Positions 1-6,597 of a stretch of DNA of 21,672 bases are shown piece after piece. The first letter of the stretch is position 1, and each line of letters opens with the position of its first letter. The DNA comes from Candidatus Bathyarchaeota archaeon (lineage in GTDB: Archaea; Thermoproteota; Bathyarchaeia; Bathyarchaeales; WUQV01). The position numbers were made by a program, and so were the translations under genes. The stretch spans positions 1 to 21,672 of the forward strand of contig WUQV01000143.1 in assembly GCA_009889585.1 (NCBI GenBank). The letters are read 5' to 3'. The notes below the pieces were generated by a model. The model was not told the DNA's origin. It saw only the letters and a program-made list of their open reading frames with translations, and made no database searches.

Positions 1-576
1 ACATGCCTCCTTAGCCCCTTCATCAGCGTAAGGAGTTACGAATAAGAGCCTATCTGGCTTCTTACCCACGATAATTTCGTAAAGCTCCGCCTTCCTCTTA
101 AGGACTAAGACGTCGGAGGCTCTAACGTGAGAGGAGACCTCTATTAAGATTGTCTTCTCATCCGTTAAAGCTACATCCACCTCTATTATGCTAGAATATC
201 CATATACGTAGCCCTTTAAGTCATTATAAATCCACCTTTCCACCCTCAGCCCTAGCTCCTTCCCTAAAAGTCCTCTTAAAGCGCTCCTAAAGGCCTCCTC
301 GCTCATCAAGCCCCACCTAGCCCCTAAGGCGCTTATATGACGCTCCAATAGCTCAAAGCCCTTATTCATATCCTCCCTGAGCTTATTCATGTCCTTCCTA
401 AGCTCATTTAAATCCTCCCTAAGCTCATTCAAATCCTTCCTCAAGGCTACCAACTCCTCCCCATGCTTATCGAGCCTCCTCAAGACCTCCTCCATACCTA
501 TTAGCCCTGCTACAGCATACCTAAACTCCTCATCCTCTTTCAACAGCCTTAAGATCTCTTGTTTTAAGGCGTGCAT
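1..576 (-). CDS. Coiled-coil plus PD-(D/E)XK nuclease-like protein (DUF3782-like), 3' end outside window
   Basis: The visible 192 residues start at the ATG at 576 and run off the window edge, so the C-terminus is missing. Residues about 40-75 form a coiled coil of near-identical heptads (LRKDLNELREDLNELRKDM). Residues 100-185 look like a PD-(D/E)XK nuclease fold: an IEVDV strand with Asp134, then an ILIEVSS strand with Glu146, then a Lys-rich helix and a strand ending FVTPY. This arrangement is known from the archaeal DUF3782 family and its relatives, whose biological role is unclear; some members may be nucleases. The Lys of a classic ExK motif is replaced by Ser (EVS), so catalysis is uncertain. 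No Shine-Dalgarno precedes the ATG, but a TATA-like box lies about 30 bases upstream, which fits a leaderless transcript. Family assignment is inferred from architecture only. Confidence 0.6.
   Translation of the reverse strand, partial: MHALKQEILRLLKEDEEFRYAVAGLIGMEEVLRRLDKHGEELVALRKDLNELREDLNELRKDMNKLREDMNKGFELLERHISALGARWGLMSEEAFRSALRGLLGKELGLRVERWIYNDLKGYVYGYSSIIEVDVALTDEKTILIEVSSHVRASDVLVLKRKAELYEIIVGKKPDRLLFVTPYADEGAKEAC
362..445 (-). repeat. Four tandem 21-bp repeats encoding coiled-coil heptads
   Basis: Four diverged 21-base units (362-382, 383-403, 404-424, 425-445) lie inside the coiled-coil gene. Each encodes one seven-residue heptad of the type LRxDxNx. The unit length matches exactly one heptad, so expansion or loss of units would lengthen or shorten the coil without changing frame. 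Confidence 0.75.
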
Positions 577-603
577 GAGCGTAGAGTATTCATCATGCAG
601 GCA

Positions 604-611
604 TTTATACT
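604..611 (-). promoter_or_regulatory. TATA box for the coiled-coil/nuclease-like gene
   Basis: The minus strand reads AGTATAAA here, about 30 bases upstream of the ATG at 576. The spacing fits an archaeal TATA box driving a transcript that begins at or just before the start codon. No ribosome-binding site is visible, which agrees with leaderless initiation. Confidence 0.45.
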
Positions 612-642
612 TTGCTGAAGCTCATCCTTGAAGCCCTCTCGT

Positions 643-1074
643 TTAACGGCCCTTTAGCCTCTCCACAACTTCAATCGCTATCTCAAGGGATTCCTCGGCC
701 AATCTCAACGCCTCAACGGCGTCCTTCTCGGTATATATGTCCCAAGGGGTTAGCCCTCTTACTGGCTCCCCGTAAACCGCTCTCGCATGTTCGGGGGCTA
801 ACTCATGGGCTATGGAAGCTAGCCTCGAAGCCAGCTCCCTTAACTCAGCCGGCATTGACTCAAGCAATTCGTTAAGCTCGCTCGACGGATCATGGCTCCA
901 GCTCGGGACTCTGTAGAAGGCTACGACGGATTTCGCAGAGTTCTCAGCCACCAATTGAGAGGATTCTACGACGGACCTGAAGTCACCCCTCGTGTAGGCT
1001 TCCCTAGCATCACGTAAATGGCCTTTGGCAAGCCTAAGCCTATACTCAACCTCACCTAAAGGATTAAGCCTCAC
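643..1074 (-). CDS. HEPN domain protein, toxin partner of the adjacent MNT gene
   Basis: This 143-residue protein is almost entirely helical and matches the HEPN family in order and spacing. Its N-terminal helix reads EVEYRLRLAKGHLRDAREAY. A hydrophobic helix covering residues 34-55 contains ENSAKSVVAFY, a central segment reads SHDPSSELNELL, and the C-terminal helix carries the run AVEALRLAEESLEIA. HEPN proteins are commonly RNases. The RNase-type R-x(4-6)-H motif is not certain here; the best candidate is Arg84-x5-His90. The start is GTG, and it overlaps the stop of the upstream MNT gene by four bases (GTGA). The two genes are therefore translationally coupled, which is the usual HEPN-MNT toxin-antitoxin arrangement. 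In characterised pairs the MNT partner neutralises HEPN by adding AMP residues. That mechanism is an inference for this pair. Confidence 0.75.
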   Translation of the reverse strand: MRLNPLGEVEYRLRLAKGHLRDAREAYTRGDFRSVVESSQLVAENSAKSVVAFYRVPSWSHDPSSELNELLESMPAELRELASRLASIAHELAPEHARAVYGEPVRGLTPWDIYTEKDAVEALRLAEESLEIAIEVVERLKGR

Positions 1075-1553
1075 TTAAGGTTAACCTCCGTTATGGCTAA
1101 CGGCCTTCCATCGTATCTCATCCATCCGTACTTGCCATCGATAGTCCTATAGCGCTTAAGCCCAGCCCTCATTATAAGCTCCTTAATCCCCCTTATGATC
1201 TTCTCTAAGATGCTCTCAGGGTCATAAATCGCTATCGCATCAACACCTATGTTTAATAACAAAGGCGTAACCTCTAAGTCCTCCTTAGTTAACTCCGAAG
1301 CGGGAATATCCACTATGGTTACGTCCCTCCTTAAGAGCCCGTATAGGACGTCATAAACCTTAAACCTAAGCTCTCGATTTAACGGCTTCCTAGAGACGAT
1401 GAAGACATCTACGTCACTACCTTCTTCAGCCTCACCCCTAGCCCAACTTCCGAAGAGAGCTAATCCCAAGAGCTCCCCTCTTAAACGCGCCTCAAGCTCT
1501 TGACAGGCCATCCTCAAGGCCCTTAGGACTTCGTCCAAGCTGGACGCCTTCAA
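1071..1553 (-). CDS. MNT-type minimal nucleotidyltransferase (antitoxin of HEPN-MNT pair)
   Basis: This 160-residue protein has the polymerase-beta superfamily signature: GSWARG at residues 35-40 followed by SDVDV at 46-50. The two aspartates of SDVD bind metal, and a third is probably Asp77 or Asp82 in RRDVTIVDI. Such small nucleotidyltransferases are the antitoxins of HEPN toxins and act by nucleotidylating the partner. The start is taken as TTG at 1553. It lies about 29 bases from a good TATA box, so the message is probably leaderless. The gene overlaps the downstream HEPN gene by four bases. The C-terminal 50 residues (SILEKIIRGIKELIMR onward) extend past the core fold and may contact the HEPN partner. 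Confidence 0.8.
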   Translation of the reverse strand: MKASSLDEVLRALRMACQELEARLRGELLGLALFGSWARGEAEEGSDVDVFIVSRKPLNRELRFKVYDVLYGLLRRDVTIVDIPASELTKEDLEVTPLLLNIGVDAIAIYDPESILEKIIRGIKELIMRAGLKRYRTIDGKYGWMRYDGRPLAITEVNLK

Positions 1554-1578
1554 CTCCTAATAGGCTGCGAAGGGGGCC

Positions 1579-1586
1579 TTTATAAT
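1579..1586 (-). promoter_or_regulatory. TATA box of the HEPN-MNT operon
   Basis: The minus strand reads ATTATAAA, centred about 29 bases from the TTG start at 1553. The position predicts a transcript starting at or within a few bases of the start codon. Confidence 0.55.
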
Positions 1587-1631
1587 GGTTATAGAGCTCG
1601 GAAGCGCGTTAAAAAGCACCACGGCAGCGGG

Positions 1632-1775
1632 CTAGGGGATGACGAAGCTCGGCCTAGCTGCCTCGTCGAAGGGACGTAGGTCAAAGCAGTTCGGCTCCCT
1701 AAAGATCGCATCGGCGTCGAGGTTCGCCATAAGGACGACGTTATAACGTATGAACACGAAGGCGTTAAGCGCCCT
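1632..1775 (-). pseudogene. Coding-like stretch downstream of the RHH protein gene
   Basis: This stretch is in the same minus-strand frame as the ribbon-helix-helix gene that ends at 1776. After that TGA the frame stays open for 47 codons to a TAG, with protein-like composition (NVVLMANLDADAIFREPNCF, then RPFDEAARPSFVIP). It could be read alone from a GTG at 1757, giving 41 residues. Beyond the TAG the same frame again reads plausibly (PAAVVLFNALPSSITIIKA). It may be a decayed gene or a lost C-terminal part of the upstream protein. I do not recognise a family. Confidence 0.3.
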
Positions 1776-2375
1776 TCAAGCTTGATGAGTTCGTTCAAAC
1801 TCCACCATTATCACGCCCTTCGTCCTCTCCTGCCTCTTCACCTTATACCCTAAAGGATGCATGGCGCCATCCATGAAGGCGTTAAGCAACTCAGTATATG
1901 CGGATGGAAACCTACGACTTGCACATCGAATTATCACGTCTCCATTATCGTCCTTCATTACGTGAAGATCTGCCACACCCCACGTCAACGCCCTTAACGC
2001 CTTCACAAGGGCTTCAAGCGGATCGTTCGGCTGACGAGCTGCATAATATTTTCCATACCATTGGCCTACCTCATACCACCTCTTCATCGCCCTCCTTTCA
2101 TCAACCTTAACCGCCTCCTCTACTACATCGTAAAGCAGGCCCTCCACGACTATTATGAAGCCATCCCTCTTCACTACATCCAATATCTCATAAGCATCTA
2201 CTACCTCCTTAAGCGTCGTCCCCATCTCATCAACCCTCATCAATTGTTCTAACGCCTCATTCACCAATCCATAAAACGTCATGTTCCTCCTCCTCGCCAC
2301 TTCCATCGCCCGTTCGACTAGATCCTCACGAGCCGCGATCAACTTCCTAGCCTTAGACGATGGCACCCTCTTCAA
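1776..2375 (-). CDS. Ribbon-helix-helix domain protein of unknown function
   Basis: This is a 199-residue protein starting at TTG 2375. The first 50 residues (PSSKARKLIAAREDLVERAM, then ARRRNMTFYGLVNEALEQLM) look like a ribbon-helix-helix DNA-binding fold: a short strand, a helix, a turn and a second helix. Residues 55-199 form a separate alpha/beta domain that I cannot name. It contains a conserved-looking segment RWYEVGQWYGKYY and strands DVIIRCASRRF and GVIMVEF. The layout suggests a regulator with a ligand or partner domain. A TATA-like element (TTTATAAG) lies about 44 bases upstream. The gene sits beside the HEPN-MNT operon but has its own promoter, so a link to it is only possible. Confidence 0.55.
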   Translation of the reverse strand: MKRVPSSKARKLIAAREDLVERAMEVARRRNMTFYGLVNEALEQLMRVDEMGTTLKEVVDAYEILDVVKRDGFIIVVEGLLYDVVEEAVKVDERRAMKRWYEVGQWYGKYYAARQPNDPLEALVKALRALTWGVADLHVMKDDNGDVIIRCASRRFPSAYTELLNAFMDGAMHPLGYKVKRQERTKGVIMVEFERTHQA

Positions 2376-2412
2376 ACCACTCCCAGACCGCTGCCTTGTT
2401 TAAGGGGCCTTT

Positions 2413-2422
2413 TACTTATAAA
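2413..2422 (-). promoter_or_regulatory. TATA box for the ribbon-helix-helix protein gene
   Basis: The minus strand reads TTTTATAAGT here, about 44 bases ahead of the TTG at 2375. This would give a short leader of roughly 15-18 bases that includes a weak GGGAG Shine-Dalgarno. Confidence 0.4.
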
Positions 2423-2561
2423 ACTGCAGGTTTCTTCGTAAGTCCTTCCCTTCGTTTAAATACCGACGAAGGGAGGGCTTTAACTAAGCGTTCGTTAAAG
2501 GGTGTGATGGTGCTATAGGTGTGGGAACGTCCTTGGAGGGGCGACGGTATTCGGAGCCATA

Positions 2562-2789
2562 ATGGCCTTAGCGACCCTTTACAATAGTAGGGCTATGAGG
2601 AGGTTGATAGTAAGCGAGCTAAAGGCCACTAGGGAGTTAATAGAGAGGATGGAGAAGTCAACTAAGGATCTTTTTGAGAGGCATGAGAAGATATTGGAGA
2701 AGTTATTAAGTCAACATAACTTGATGATAGAACAGCACGCTTCAATAATAGAGCTATTAAAAAGCATGAAACGGATTGACGACGTTTAA
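2562..2789 (+). CDS. Small coiled-coil protein, N-terminus probably broken
   Basis: As read from ATG 2562 this is a 75-residue, highly charged helical protein (RLIVSELKATRELIERMEKS and RHEKILEKLLSQHNLMIEQH) with no domain I recognise. Upstream, the same frame is open back to 2508 and encodes a hydrophobic segment (GNVLGGATVFGAIMALATLY). This looks like a membrane anchor directly joined to the coil, but that stretch has no start codon. An ATG at 2507 in another frame would reach it if single bases were restored near 2517 and 2525. The intact ancestor was probably a membrane-anchored coiled-coil protein. The present gene is either truncated to the soluble coil or affected by base errors. Confidence 0.45.
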   Translation: MALATLYNSRAMRRLIVSELKATRELIERMEKSTKDLFERHEKILEKLLSQHNLMIEQHASIIELLKSMKRIDDV

Positions 2790-2809
2790 GAGCTGACTAG
2801 GGAGGCGTA

Positions 2810-2964
2810 CGATCGTTAAGACGTTCGTCGTAAGCCTCCTATATGCCAATTGTGCTTAGCCATTGCCCAATTGCGAAGGAGGCAATCGTCATCGACCTCG
2901 GCTTCGACTGAAGGCGGAGGGTGAGGCCGTCATCACTAAGATGAAGGAAGATGTTCGAATTTTG
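2810..2964 (+). pseudogene. Decayed metallo-beta-lactamase-fold hydrolase, N-terminal part
   Basis: Three frames must be joined to read this stretch: IVKTFVVSLLYANC (2813-2854), then CPIAKEAIVIDLGFD, then KAEGEAVITKMKEDVRI. Together they resemble the start of glyoxalase II-like metallo-beta-lactamase proteins, which open with a strand, an xANCY motif and an AIVIDPG motif. The HxHxDH zinc motif that should follow is absent, so the gene is truncated as well as frameshifted. A Shine-Dalgarno-like GGGAGG lies at 2801-2806, and the codon in the start position is ACG rather than ATG. It is not expected to make an active enzyme. The family call is from memory of the motif pattern. Confidence 0.45.
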
Positions 2965-3163
2965 CGAAGGACGTAATCCTTAAGGCCTTAACGTTCATCA
3001 GAGGCCTTAGGTCAGCGGCTGAATTCGAGAGCTTTCTGGTTACGTCACGTAAAAAGGCTCCTTTTTCAACATCGGGCTTACGACCGCTGAAAGCGAGATC
3101 CTTTTAATGAAGTCGACGGGCTTTGTTAACGTCGTCAAGGTCGTTCTCGTCGAAATGGAATAA
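2965..3163 (+). pseudogene. Decayed coding-like stretch of unknown family
   Basis: A frame open from 2965 reads AKDVILKALTFIRGLRSAAE and continues to about 3060. There the plausible reading jumps to another frame (FFNIGLTTAESEILL, then KSTGFVNVVKVVLVEME) that ends at the TAA at 3161-3163. It has no start and contains at least one frameshift. The end loosely resembles the C-terminus of small methyltransferases, but I do not assign it. An A/T-rich tract with a T run follows at 3163-3176 and could end transcription. Confidence 0.3.
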
Positions 3164-3257
3164 AATATATTTTTAGCCGTCATATTTCCTCAAAATTCAT
3201 GAGCCATCTAGCGTAAGTCGCGCTGCCTTCATCTCGTTTACGTCTAAAGTAGAACGG

Positions 3258-3264
3258 TTTATAG
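3258..3264 (+). promoter_or_regulatory. Probable TATA box for infB
   Basis: TTTATAG lies about 63 bases ahead of the TTG start of infB. It would give a leader of roughly 35-40 bases. The match is moderate. Confidence 0.35.
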
Positions 3265-3323
3265 AGCCGTTACGAAGTTCAATAAAGCCGGCCAAGCTCA
3301 GAAGTTACGCGAGGGCCTCGGAA

Positions 3324-5087
3324 TTGCCAATCCGACAGCCGATCGTATGCGTCCTCGGCCACGTTGACGTCGGGAAGACGCTTCTCTTAGATCGAATAAG
3401 GAAGACGAGCGTACAAGCGCGAGAAATCGGAGGGATGACGCAACACATCGGGGCGAGCTTCTTCCCTACGGAAACGCTCATCGAGGTCTGCGGGCCCGTT
3501 TTGGCGAAGTTTAAAGGCGAGGTGAAGATACCAGGGCTGCTCGTTATCGATACGCCAGGTCATGAGGTGTTCACGAACCTACGGAGGCGAGGAGGAGGGG
3601 TCGCTGACATAGCAATACTCGTCGTCGACGTATTAAAGGGGTTCGAGGCTCAAACGTACGAATGCGTTGAGATACTTAAAGCTAGGAGGACGCCATTCCT
3701 CGTCGCAGCAAACAAGGTGGATAGAATCCCCGGTTGGTCATCTAAGCCAAGTCAACCGTTCTTAGAGGCGTACTTAGGTCAAGATCGTTACGTCCAACGG
3801 GAGCTAGACGAACGGATTTACGAAATCGTCGGGGCTTTCTCTAAGCTCGGCTTTCGAGCTGAGCGATTCGATCGCGTAAGGGATTTCACTCGAACGGTGG
3901 CCATAGTCCCCGTAAGCGCCAAGACCGGGGAGGGCATACCGGATCTATTAGCGGTGCTCGTGGGGTTAACTCAACAGTACTTACGGACGAGGCTTCAAGT
4001 TACCGATGGACCTGCGAAAGGGGTGGTCCTCGAGGTAAAGGAGGAGCTAGGCTTAGGCGTAACGATAAACGCGATCATTTACGACGGGATCTTAAGCAAG
4101 GAGGACTTGATCGTCGTCGGAGGGAAGGAGAAGCCCATCGTCACGAAGGTTCGAGCGGTGCTCCTACCGAAGCCTCTCGATGAGATTAGAGATCCCACGG
4201 ATAAATTCTCCTCGGTAGAGGCCGTCGCCGCCGCCGCTGGAGTGAAGATCGTAGCGCCCAACTTTGAAGGATCCCTAGCAGGGGCGCCCGTTTACGTCGT
4301 CTCTGATGAAAGCCGCGTCGACGAATACGTAAAGGCCGTGTTAGAAGAGGTGGAAAGGGTCAAGATTTCCACAGATATAAACGGCGTAGTCCTTAAGACG
4401 GATGCCTTAGGCTCGCTTGAGGCGATAATCGAGAGCTTAAGGCGTAACGAAGTCCCCGTTCGATTAGCGGACGTAGGAGATGTCTCTAAGAGGGACGTGA
4501 TGGAAGCGATGGCCGTCAAAGAAGCAGAGCCATTGTACGGTGTGGTATTAGCCTTTAACGTGAAAGTACTTCCGGATGCGATGGAGGAAGCGAAGAACCG
4601 CGGGATAATAATCTTTCAACATAATGTCATTTATCACTTAATAGACGATTACGTGAGATGGATGAAAGAGAAGAAAGAGGCTGAGGCTCGTCATGAATTC
4701 GAGCAATTGGTGAAGCCAGGGAAGATTCGCATTTTACCAGGGTACGTATTCAGAAGGTCTAAGCCAGCCATAGTAGGCGTTGAAGTCCAAGCCGGGCGGA
4801 TAAGGTCTAAGTGCACGTTAGTGAAGCTTGATGGATCGAACGTTGGAGAGATACTTCAAATTCAAGATAAAGGAGAGGTCATTCAAGAAGCTGCGATAGG
4901 CATGCAAGTGGCGGTGTCGATTGATAAGCCTGTGGTCGGAAGGCATGTGAATGAAGGCGACGTTTTATACGTAAGGATGCCCGATGCCCACGTGAAGATG
5001 TTATTATCTAAGTTTCAACATATGCTTTCCTCCGATGAAGTTGAAGTGTTAAATGAGTACGTTAAGTTGATGAAGGCAAGGTCTTAG
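3324..5087 (+). CDS. infB: Translation initiation factor aIF5B (IF2-like GTPase)
   Basis: This is a 587-residue archaeal homologue of IF2/eIF5B, the GTPase that joins ribosomal subunits and delivers initiator tRNA. The G domain is complete: G1 GHVDVGKT (residues 12-19), switch segment GGMTQHIGA (36-44), G3 DTPGHE (76-81) and G4 NKVD (130-133). G1 carries Val where most family members have His (GHVDHGKT). Domain II (VTDGPAKGVVLEVKEELGLG), domain III (SLEAIIESLRRNEVPVRLAD) and the C-terminal beta barrel (GKIRILPGYVFRRSKPAIVG) follow in the usual order, and the length is normal. The start is TTG with only a weak Shine-Dalgarno; the RQPIVCVLGH strand begins at residue 4, so this start is right. 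It appears to be a single-gene unit. Confidence 0.95.
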   Translation: MPIRQPIVCVLGHVDVGKTLLLDRIRKTSVQAREIGGMTQHIGASFFPTETLIEVCGPVLAKFKGEVKIPGLLVIDTPGHEVFTNLRRRGGGVADIAILVVDVLKGFEAQTYECVEILKARRTPFLVAANKVDRIPGWSSKPSQPFLEAYLGQDRYVQRELDERIYEIVGAFSKLGFRAERFDRVRDFTRTVAIVPVSAKTGEGIPDLLAVLVGLTQQYLRTRLQVTDGPAKGVVLEVKEELGLGVTINAIIYDGILSKEDLIVVGGKEKPIVTKVRAVLLPKPLDEIRDPTDKFSSVEAVAAAAGVKIVAPNFEGSLAGAPVYVVSDESRVDEYVKAVLEEVERVKISTDINGVVLKTDALGSLEAIIESLRRNEVPVRLADVGDVSKRDVMEAMAVKEAEPLYGVVLAFNVKVLPDAMEEAKNRGIIIFQHNVIYHLIDDYVRWMKEKKEAEARHEFEQLVKPGKIRILPGYVFRRSKPAIVGVEVQAGRIRSKCTLVKLDGSNVGEILQIQDKGEVIQEAAIGMQVAVSIDKPVVGRHVNEGDVLYVRMPDAHVKMLLSKFQHMLSSDEVEVLNEYVKLMKARS

Positions 5088-5174
5088 CTTAATTGTATGT
5101 GCTAAATCAGCAGTTGCTTAAGATCTCTTAACGTTCCATTTGCAAAGCATGAAGATTCTCGGTTTTCGGTCTTA

Positions 5175-5324
5175 ATGTCTTATCATAATGAGTTTCAAAT
5201 GATCGCCGCTATGAAGGGCAATGAATCGATAGAAGATAAGCTTTTAGTAGAAGATGACTTATCCCTTGTTATGGCCTTTCTTTTTAACGGTCATGACATC
5301 ACGACCTTAGCTCAATTAACTTAA
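5175..5324 (+). CDS. Small hypothetical ORF downstream of infB
   Basis: A 49-codon frame runs from ATG 5175 to TAA 5324 (begins MSYHNEFQMIAAMKGNE, ends GHDITTLAQLT). The frame is open back to 5106 without an earlier start codon. The composition is protein-like, but I recognise no family and see no Shine-Dalgarno. The stop overlaps the stop of the converging gene at 5321. It could be a small gene or a remnant. Confidence 0.3.
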   Translation: MSYHNEFQMIAAMKGNESIEDKLLVEDDLSLVMAFLFNGHDITTLAQLT

Positions 5325-5689
5325 AAGATGCCCATTAAGGCGTCAAGCATCGCTATGACATCGTCGACCTTCATACGACTTAATGTAAACGCTACCTCAA
5401 CCGCAGCCCTTGCTTGCTCAGGATGCGCCTTCATAATTGCTAAAGCTAAGTCAACGTTATGCAAAAGGTCTTCGATCGGTATATCTAAGGGCCTTCCGTA
5501 TCTCGTGATGGTGTAAGTCAAACACAAGGCCTTAAGCATGCTTAACCCATCCTTCAACCCGGTGAGAGATGCTTGAACTTCGTCAAGGCTGAACTCAGCC
5601 CCTGAAAGGCATCTCTTGACGATCTCGCACTTCCTCTTCAACAATTCTACCTCAGCCTTCAACTTACGCTTAAGCTCCTCTTCGCCCAA
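5321..5689 (-). CDS. Conserved-looking helical hypothetical protein
   Basis: This 122-residue protein starts at TTG 5689. An N-terminal charged coiled coil (ELKRKLKAEVELLKRKCEIV) is followed by helices that include a hydrophobic segment GLSMLKALCLTYTITRYG and an amphipathic tail. There is no signal peptide and no catalytic motif that I recognise. It converges on the small ORF after infB, with the stops overlapping. Codon use resembles the confident genes nearby, so I believe it is real, but no function can be given. Confidence 0.55.
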   Translation of the reverse strand: MGEEELKRKLKAEVELLKRKCEIVKRCLSGAEFSLDEVQASLTGLKDGLSMLKALCLTYTITRYGRPLDIPIEDLLHNVDLALAIMKAHPEQARAAVEVAFTLSRMKVDDVIAMLDALMGIF

Positions 5690-5819
5690 GGCCTTACACC
5701 ATGCGAGATAGCCTATTAAGGATTTACATAACGAGGATTTGAACTTTATTAAGGCCGCTCCGCTTTTCCGCTCGATGTTAATGAGGCCGTAAGGACGAGC
5801 TCGGCGCTAAGCTGCCCCT

Positions 5820-6090
5820 AGTTCGGCTAATGGAGGTCGTTTATCATGCTTTAACTCTATCGGCGTGAAGCCCCCTCCCTCACGGAAGGGGGATGAAATA
5901 CGCGTTAATTCGTCTACTTGTAGGCATGAGGTCGGGATGCGTAACTCCGCTTCAAGCCTTGCATCCCGTAAAGCCGAGGGGGAGTTGAAGCGGGACGAAG
6001 TAGAGCTGGCCCGAGTTCAAGCCCGTGGAGACGCCGCAAGGTCGTCTTTGAAGCAGGAAGCCCCACGCGATGGTTGTGGTAGTTCACGAA
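5820..6090 (+). mobile_element. 3' relic of an IS200/IS605-family tnpB element with right end
   Basis: The frame from 5820 reads VKPPPSRKGDE, then HEVGMRNSASSLASRKAEGE, then DEVELARVQARGDAARSSLK and ends KQEAP. This is the typical C-terminal tail of archaeal TnpB proteins. Two hairpin sequences accompany it: one at 5871-5892 (CCCCCTCC paired with GGAAGGGGG) and one at 6061-6079 (CCCCAC with GTGG). The second is followed by TAGTTCAC, the usual right-end sequence of these elements. The RuvC-like and zinc-ribbon parts and any tnpA are absent, so no transposase or nuclease can be made. In intact elements this 3' region also yields the guide (omega) RNA, so a transcribed remnant is conceivable. 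The left end was not found. The frame runs on to 6158 beyond the element, without meaning. Confidence 0.65.
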
Positions 6091-6162
6091 ATCTCGCACC
6101 TAAGTTCGACGGCACACGTTGCTACTTCGCATATCCCCCCACCGTTGAGAGGTCCTAAGAAA

Positions 6163-6597
6163 AAAGGCCTTTCAGCGCTTGAGGCCCTAGTAAACGCGCT
6201 TACGTCTGGTTATAAGATAAGGAGAGCTCTATTCCTTGTGGATAGAGAACACCTTCTGAATTTCGAAGCTATAAGTAGATGGCTTTATTCAAATTAGGAT
6301 TTAGGGCTGAGGAGCTCAAGAGGAAGAGGATAGGATGACGGTGCTCCGCTTAATCCGCGAACCTATGGTAGTTGACGAACTATATATGGTCGTAGCTGGT
6401 GAAAAAACATTGAAGAGGAGTTGAAGAGCCTAGCTTGTCAGGTCTACGGTGTACCTTTTAAGCCTTGGAGGATTAAAGATCTAATTAAGAGGGCCACGCG
6501 GAGCCAAGTAGAAAGCTCTTTCATCGGATTATACTCAGCCCTTAGAGATTTAGAGCATAAGCGCAAGAGAAGCATAACAGGCTCTCGCTTTGGATAA
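6163..6597 (+). pseudogene. Hypothetical gene broken by several frameshifts
   Basis: Consecutive pieces in different frames read as one protein. Piece 1 is ALEALVNALTSGYKIRRALF, then VDREHLLNFEAISRWL (to 6297). Piece 2 is FKLGFRAEELKRKRIG (6279-6338). Piece 3 is LRLIREPMVVDELYMVVAGE (6335-6403). Piece 4 is NIEEELKSLACQVYGVPFKP and ends at TAA 6597. The last shift sits in a run of six A at 6402-6407. Pieces 2 and 3 overlap as ATGA. I do not recognise the family. Either the gene is dead or small indels were introduced during sequencing. It begins right after the tnpB relic, which may have disrupted its 5' end. Confidence 0.45.

Noticed and set aside
5865..6158. 97-residue intact protein
   Set aside because: Its first two thirds are the TnpB tail and the rest is read-through past the right end of the element, so it is a relic and not a gene.
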